Shown here: positions 61,414 to 64,000 of the stretch, in pieces | How the letters are laid out: each line of letters starts with the position of its first letter | How positions within the stretch are numbered: position 1 is the stretch's first letter | Source: Letharia columbiana | Lineage: Eukaryota > Ascomycota > Lecanoromycetes > Lecanorales > Parmeliaceae | Direction: 5' to 3' | Assembly: GCF_014066305.1 (NCBI RefSeq) | Contig: NW_023501061.1 | Location: forward strand, 186,001 to 250,000 | DNA length: 64,000 nt | Notes under the pieces: model-generated | What the model was told of the DNA's origin: nothing | What the model saw: the letters and a program-made list of their open reading frames with translations, nothing else | Database searches by the model: none | Made by a program: the position numbers and the translations under genes

Positions 61414-61761
61414 AGTTGATGTTTCGTTGAGCTGCAATGAGGGACGGTATTCAACGGCTTATGAATGCTTCGAAGAAAGGAATCATGACCAAGAACGAAA
61501 AGAAGATAGACTCATGATTTCACGCTAAAGGGACAGAGCTTCTACCACTTACAAAGGAAAATGCCCTTAAGCTCGCCCCAGTTTGAAGAATCGATGGATG
61601 ATTAGATACTTCTTGATTGACAAACCTGCCGGTAGCTCTGTAGATAAGGCCACGAAGTGACCTTCATCGCGTTGCCTTCTAAATACTCTATGCCAGTGTG
61701 GGCGTCGTATATACACATCCTCCTCGAGACGCCACGAATGTCATAATCCTCTATGCCAACA
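61414..61761. other. Intergenic, convergent 3' ends
   Basis: 348 bp between the ribulokinase and Rpt6 stops. No ORF, RNA gene or repeat is supported. Confidence 0.4.
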
Positions 61762-62988
61762 CTACTTCCACAGCTTCCCAAGACTGACTTCCTTGTCGTC
61801 GTGCTTGTTCAGCACCTTCGCCGTCGCCAGGTCGAAGTCCTCTTGCGTCACATGCACTCTCCGCTCCCTCAAAGCATACATCCCTGCCTCTGTGCACACG
61901 CCCTTGAGTTCAGCACCACTGCATCCGTTCATCTTTTCCGCAATCTTGGTCAGGTTGATGCCCCTGGTCAGGTTCATGGAGCGTGAGTGGATCCGTAGAA
62001 TATCTGCTCTTGCTTCAACGGTTGGTGGCGGGAATTCAATCTTTCTGTCGATCCGGCCTGGACGTAATAGGGCCGGATCCAGAATATCCAGACGATTCGT
62101 TGCCATAATGACCTTGATGTTTTTGGTTGGCTCGAAGCCGTCCAGTTGATTCAGAAGCTCGAGCATGGTACGCTGCACTTCGCTGTCACCACCACTGCTG
62201 CCCTCTACGCGGGAGGAACCGATACTGTCGATTTCGTCCATGAAAATGATACTGGGTGCGTGTTCTCTGGCCATTACGAACAATTCACGCACCATGCGGC
62301 TTCCTTCACCGATATATTTTTGCACTAGCTCTGAGCCCGATACACGGATGAACTTGCAGTCCGTATGGTGCGCCACAGCTCTTGCAAGCAGCGTCTTTCC
62401 GGTACCCGGGGGTCCGTAAAGCAGCACGCCCTTTGGCTGGGCAATGCCGAGAGATTCGAAGAGTTCCGGGTGCTTCAGGCCTAACTCGATGACTTCTTTG
62501 ATCTCTTTGATCTGTTGAGATAGACCACCAATCATGTCGTATGTGCTATCTGGGACTTTCTCGACCAGCATGAGGGAGACTAATGGATCGACGGAAGAAG
62601 GGAGGGGTTTCTCGAGTTTGTATGAATCGGAGAGAAGGGTAACTCGTTTACCAACGGTAAGTTTGGAGATGTCGACACTGTCGGAAACATCGACGACTGT
62701 AATGAGGTTCTGTCAGCATGGTGTAGCACGCATGAGGGAGCAGTCGAGCTTACCATATTTGCCTTCTGGATGTACTTTGACCAGGACTTTCTTCGTGCCC
62801 ATCACCTTAACGACCTCTCCAACATACGAGCCTGGCTGTTGTAGCAGTCCCAGCTCTTCTCTTAGTAACCTCACTCTTGAATTGTAGTCATTTCGTTGTG
62901 CCTCTAATCGCCGTAGTACGGCTTGTCCTGCGACTATCTCGAGTTTGGCGTCTTCAATCTTGTTTTGAAAGAAGTTGTCGAGAGCCAT
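61762..62988 (-). CDS. RPT6: 26S proteasome regulatory ATPase Rpt6
   Basis: One of six AAA ATPases of the 19S base that unfold substrates and open the 20S gate. Exons 62754-62988 and 61762-62696 (57-bp intron) give 389 residues, the family length. Features: N-terminal coiled coil ([20 protein letters not shown]), OB fold ([20 protein letters not shown]), Walker A GPPGTGKT, pore loop KYIGEG, Walker [13 protein letters not shown], sensor VIMATNR and arginine fingers [11 protein letters not shown]. The helical lid has [20 protein letters not shown]. The tail LGKLWK lacks an HbYX motif, as expected for Rpt6. The very high conservation makes the identification safe. Confidence 0.97.
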
Positions 62989-63518
62989 GCTGTCGGTGTA
63001 GTAGGTCGGGAACGAAAGGTTGTCGTGTAAGATCCAAGGTGGAAAGAGTTTTCCCTTGTCAATGGACTACTAGTCTGTCAAGGGGGACGTAGACCAGAGC
63101 GAGTAATCAATGTGGTCGTTCTAAGCATGGGACATGAAGTGATGATGGTTGACAGGTTCGAGCGTTGACAGGTTTTGGAGAGGAACCTAGCTGGGAGGAT
63201 GAAAGTGACGCTCAAAGCACCGTTAGCGTAGAGTAATTTTAGCGCCAATTGTAAACATTTACGTCTTAGCCGTGAGAGTTGACATGTAACTTAATCATCT
63301 AATCGTTCCTCCTCTGCTATCCAATCCTTTTCCTCTGTCACGTCGACTCTACTGAGCTTCTCTGCACTCTTCCCTTGCTGATCATGACCTTCTACACACT
63401 GAAGCTCAGCGCCACAGCAGGCGGTTTCCCCAGGTTTCTCAGCTGATAGAGGACTCGTCCTCTAGCTGCTCATGCTTCGTAATTACCAGTACACTCTGGA
63501 GCCATAGGAGACTTTAGT
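62989..63518. promoter_or_regulatory. Divergent region RPT6 / last gene
   Basis: 530 bp between divergent starts. TAGCGCCAATTG near 63240 contains a CCAAT box. CT-rich runs around 63305-63345 suit a leader. An exact copy of the proteasome control element (GGTGGCAAA) was looked for on both strands and not found. Confidence 0.35.
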
Positions 63519-64000
63519 ATGTCAGACGATAACAATTCGCCCGACCCTGGGGCGCACAATTACTCTACGGGCGGCACTTCTCCCAAAGACAAACCACGAC
63601 GATTTGAGCCCATCACTCACGATCAAGACCGTGACGATGAAGATCTAAATACGAGAACGACGGGGACAATACGTCGAAATCGGCCTCCGGCCATTTTGAC
63701 CAGCAGCGGTAATCATGGCATGTTCTCTTCCACAGCAGAGGAATGCTGCTAATTGCGTCAAAGGCTCCCTGGATTCCTACAATACTGCGGAAGAACCCCA
63801 TACCGAAAGTCAACGAACACCTACACAGGATGAGGGCCGCCAAGGTCTACAAAGCTCCGCATCGTCGGATCGCCAGCAAGTGCTGTCTCCCGAACCATTA
63901 CCATCAATGAGCAAGCCGAAAATGGCGCGACGAGCATCTTCTAAATACCACCCTCCTCATAAAGGTCAAGGTTTCTCAGTAGATGATGATCCGGATGAAT
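63519..64000 (+). CDS. Unidentified gene, 5' part only
   Basis: Truncated by the window end. Exon 1 (63519-63717) joins 63764-64000 through a 46-bp GC-AG intron with donor GCATGT and branch GCTAAT. The spliced frame stays open to the end, whereas the unspliced one stops at once. The visible 145 or so residues are disordered and polar: SPKDKPRRFEPITHDQDRDD, NTRTTGTIRRNRPP, then QQVLSPEPLPSMSKPKMARR and KYHPPHKGQGFSVDDDPDE. No membrane segment or catalytic motif is reached. Such N-termini precede many membrane or signalling proteins, so no function is proposed. Confidence 0.55.

Overview
The window reads as nuclear DNA of a filamentous ascomycete (Pezizomycotina). Genes carry short introns, mostly 45-80 bp, with GTAWGT-type donors, CTRAC-like branch sites and YAG acceptors. 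The proteins are single-copy fungal orthologues. Very AT-rich repeat blocks show the signature of repeat-induced point mutation (RIP): CA and TG dinucleotides are almost absent while CG survives. I cannot name the species.

Layout. 1-13012 is a graveyard of nested, mostly RIP-mutated repeats. Three islands in it are little mutated: a miniature LTR element (5001-6212), a terminal-inverted-repeat element with a 12-bp minisatellite (6435-7567), and an array of about 250-bp units (8729-9480) that fades into its RIP-mutated form. 13013-52600 is gene space: large-subunit catalase (+), Mec1/ATR checkpoint kinase (-), Tad2 tRNA adenosine deaminase (+), complex I 21 kDa subunit (-), Csm3/Swi3 fork-protection protein (+), a small repeat cluster with RNA polymerase III-like boxes, Ski2 RNA helicase (+), importin-beta Nmd5/Sxm1 (+), Cox16 (-), Nic96 nucleoporin (+), an unrecognised spliced gene (+), lunapark (-) and the GRIP golgin Imh1 (+). 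52646-52904 is an A/T homopolymer tract. 52905-58390 is a RIP-mutated LINE on the minus strand. 58400-64000 returns to genes: a short doubtful spliced ORF, an FGGY D-ribulokinase (+), the proteasome ATPase Rpt6 (-) and the 5' end of an unidentified gene (+) cut by the window edge.

The genes are housekeeping and not a cluster. There is no secondary-metabolite set, and I see no convincing defence or other new system. Two neighbours, Mec1/ATR and Csm3, act in the same replication checkpoint, which may be chance. Most of what is worth a second look lies in the repeats (the 1.2-kb LTR element with both TG..CA ends and a target duplication, the RIP gradient, Pol III-like inverted units), in splicing (GC-AG introns with the same GCATGT donor in two genes) and in two places where the Ski2 reading frame does not join by ordinary introns.

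Many genes are interrupted by introns, so the coordinates given span the whole CDS from start to stop codon. Exon positions are in the evidence where I could work them out.
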